Positions 63,272 to 64,000 of a stretch of DNA of 64,000 nucleotides are shown piece after piece. Each line of letters opens with the position of its first letter. Position 1 is the stretch's first letter. The position numbers were made by a program, and so were the translations under genes. The stretch comes from Hemicordylus capensis (taxonomy: Eukaryota; Chordata; Lepidosauria; Squamata; Cordylidae): positions 5,296,501 through 5,360,500 of the forward strand of contig NC_069669.1 in the NCBI RefSeq assembly GCF_027244095.1, in the 5' to 3' direction. The notes beneath the pieces are model-generated. The model did no database searches. It saw only the letters and a list, made by a program, of their open reading frames with translations, and was not told where the DNA came from.

Positions 63272-63400
63272 TTAACCGTTCCTGCTGGAGATCAGCTCTA
63301 GGGTCAACAGGGCAGCGAACACGTCGTAGGAGACCTCGGAGCCGATGAGGGGCTCTCCGTTTCCGATGGCCATGTCGATCAGGAGGGCTTGGCGCCGTGC
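63272..63400 (-). CDS. last exon of small unrecognised gene C
   Basis: Minus-strand exon of 129 nt, phase 0, acceptor CCTCTCTCCGCAG, coding 42 residues from ARRQALLIDMAIGNGEPLIG to LELISSRNG, then TAA (63,274-63,272). It shares RQ.L, A..NG.P.I, D.F and LEL with gene A. AATAAA on the minus strand at 63,182-63,177 matches gene A's poly(A) context. Homology to gene A's intron runs to about 63,500 and then stops, and no first exon is visible up to the window edge. So C looks truncated, or its first exon lies beyond 64,000. Confidence 0.5.
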   Translation of the reverse strand, partial: ARRQALLIDMAIGNGEPLIGSEVSYDVFAALLTLELISSRNG

Positions 63401-63499
63401 CTGCGGAGAGAGGAGGAAGAGCGGCAGAGGCCTCAGAGGTGGGGAGCCACCGACGGGGCGTCTCCCCCTACCGGGCCAGCAGCAGCCGGACGGCCACGA

Positions 63500-63572
63500 G
63501 TTTGTTTATTTATTTATGAGAAACATGCAATATACTCCCCACTCCAAAGACGGCGGTGCACAAAAGCATGTA
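63500..63572 (-). repeat. inverted repeat arm, right of gene C
   Basis: Reverse complement of the left arm (AATATACTCCCCACTCCAAA, GACGGCGGTGCACAAAAGCA). It interrupts the homology with gene A's intron at CGGCCACGA. Confidence 0.85.
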
Positions 63573-63685
63573 AGTGAGGCAATATTAAGTATTGCGTTGT
63601 AAATGAAAAAGTAAAGCAGCTAACAGAAAGCCAATAAAGAAAAGTCTTCAATAGAGATGTGACGATCAGTAAGGAAGGGGCTAGA

Positions 63686-63815
63686 GGATGGGGAACCTTG
63701 GCACTCCAGCTGTGTTTGGACTACAACTCCCATAATCCCCAGCCACAGAGGCCAATAGCTAAGGATTATGGGAATTGTAGGCCAACATCTGCAGGAGTGC
63801 CAAGGTTCCCCATCC
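63686..63815. mobile_element. palindromic MITE
   Basis: Ends GATGGGGAACCTTGGCACTC / GAGTGCCAAGGTTCCCCATC, internal ACTACAACTCCCATAATCCC and its inverted partner. Complete copy. Confidence 0.85.
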
Positions 63816-64000
63816 CCGGGACGAATCTGAAGGGGAAGAGAGTTCCAAAGAAGTGGGGCAGCAGCAACCGAAAAGGCCCTTTGGCAGGTCCGAGAAGTCC
63901 CAACCCCTCGAAAAGAGGGAGGGACAAAAGGGCCAGCTGAGCTGATCTAACAGGACGGGACGGGGCTAGGTGGAGAGGCGGTTCTGTAGGCGAAGAAGCG

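Noticed and set aside
33511-64000. CREBBP, the expected next gene after ADCY9
   Set aside because: No exon resembling CREBBP was found on either strand; it may lie beyond the right edge.

Overview
The window looks like genomic DNA from a squamate reptile (lizard or snake lineage), probably from a compact, GC-rich chromosome segment. The evidence is a vertebrate ADCY9 gene with unusually short introns, several SINE copies whose left end resembles 5S rRNA (the 5S-Sauria type), tRNA-derived SINEs with an RTE/BovB-like tail, a BovB fragment, L2/CR1-clade LINE pieces and many short palindromic DNA transposons. I saw no bacterial gene, no CRISPR array and no recognisable retroviral or LTR element.

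Layout. 1-270: the last codons, stop and poly(A) signal of a plus-strand gene that enters from the left; by synteny with other amniotes it may be SRL, but the protein was not recognised with confidence. 270-12,400: intergenic, mostly SINEs, a degraded LINE (7.74-9.27 kb), MITEs and microsatellites. 12,440-33,510: ADCY9 (membrane adenylate cyclase 9) on the plus strand, with a CpG-rich promoter, twelve coding exons and a roughly 2 kb 3' UTR. Between the exon for the 11th membrane segment and the last exon lie three small, phase-matched, sequence-related exons (42, 42 and 39 nt), where the human protein as I remember it has room for one; this is a tandem exon duplication in an extracellular loop.

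33.5-37 kb: SINEs, a TG repeat, a piece related to the 3' flank of the small genes further right, and a CpG/CCAAT-rich segment. 37-50.9 kb: a large tandem repeat domain. Its core is four nearly identical copies (about 2.84, 2.96, 2.95 and a truncated 1.9 kb) of a GC-rich macrosatellite unit. Each unit is built from diverged ~1.4 kb halves, which in turn are built from ~55-60 bp monomers. Decayed, AT-richer relatives lie on both edges, and a related AT-rich segment of 400-450 bp flanks the domain on each side in direct orientation.

50.9-64 kb: a cluster of small paralogous genes that I do not recognise. Gene A (minus, 52.64-53.3 kb) is a complete two-exon gene for a 62-residue protein with TATA box and poly(A) signal. 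Gene B (plus, 58.87-60.33 kb) has a related promoter, a last exon and a poly(A) signal, but an unclear splice donor. Gene C (minus, 63.17-63.5 kb) keeps only the last exon. All three last exons are exactly 129 nt, phase 0 and open, yet their proteins share few residues, while promoter and poly(A) regions are clearly alike. A ~1.5-1.7 kb near-identical duplication and a ~1.07 kb TIR transposon lie between A and B.

ADCY9 makes cAMP at the plasma membrane. The small genes and the macrosatellite have no known link to it. The most promising undescribed items are the triplicated mini-exon, the rapidly diverging small gene family and the hierarchical macrosatellite.
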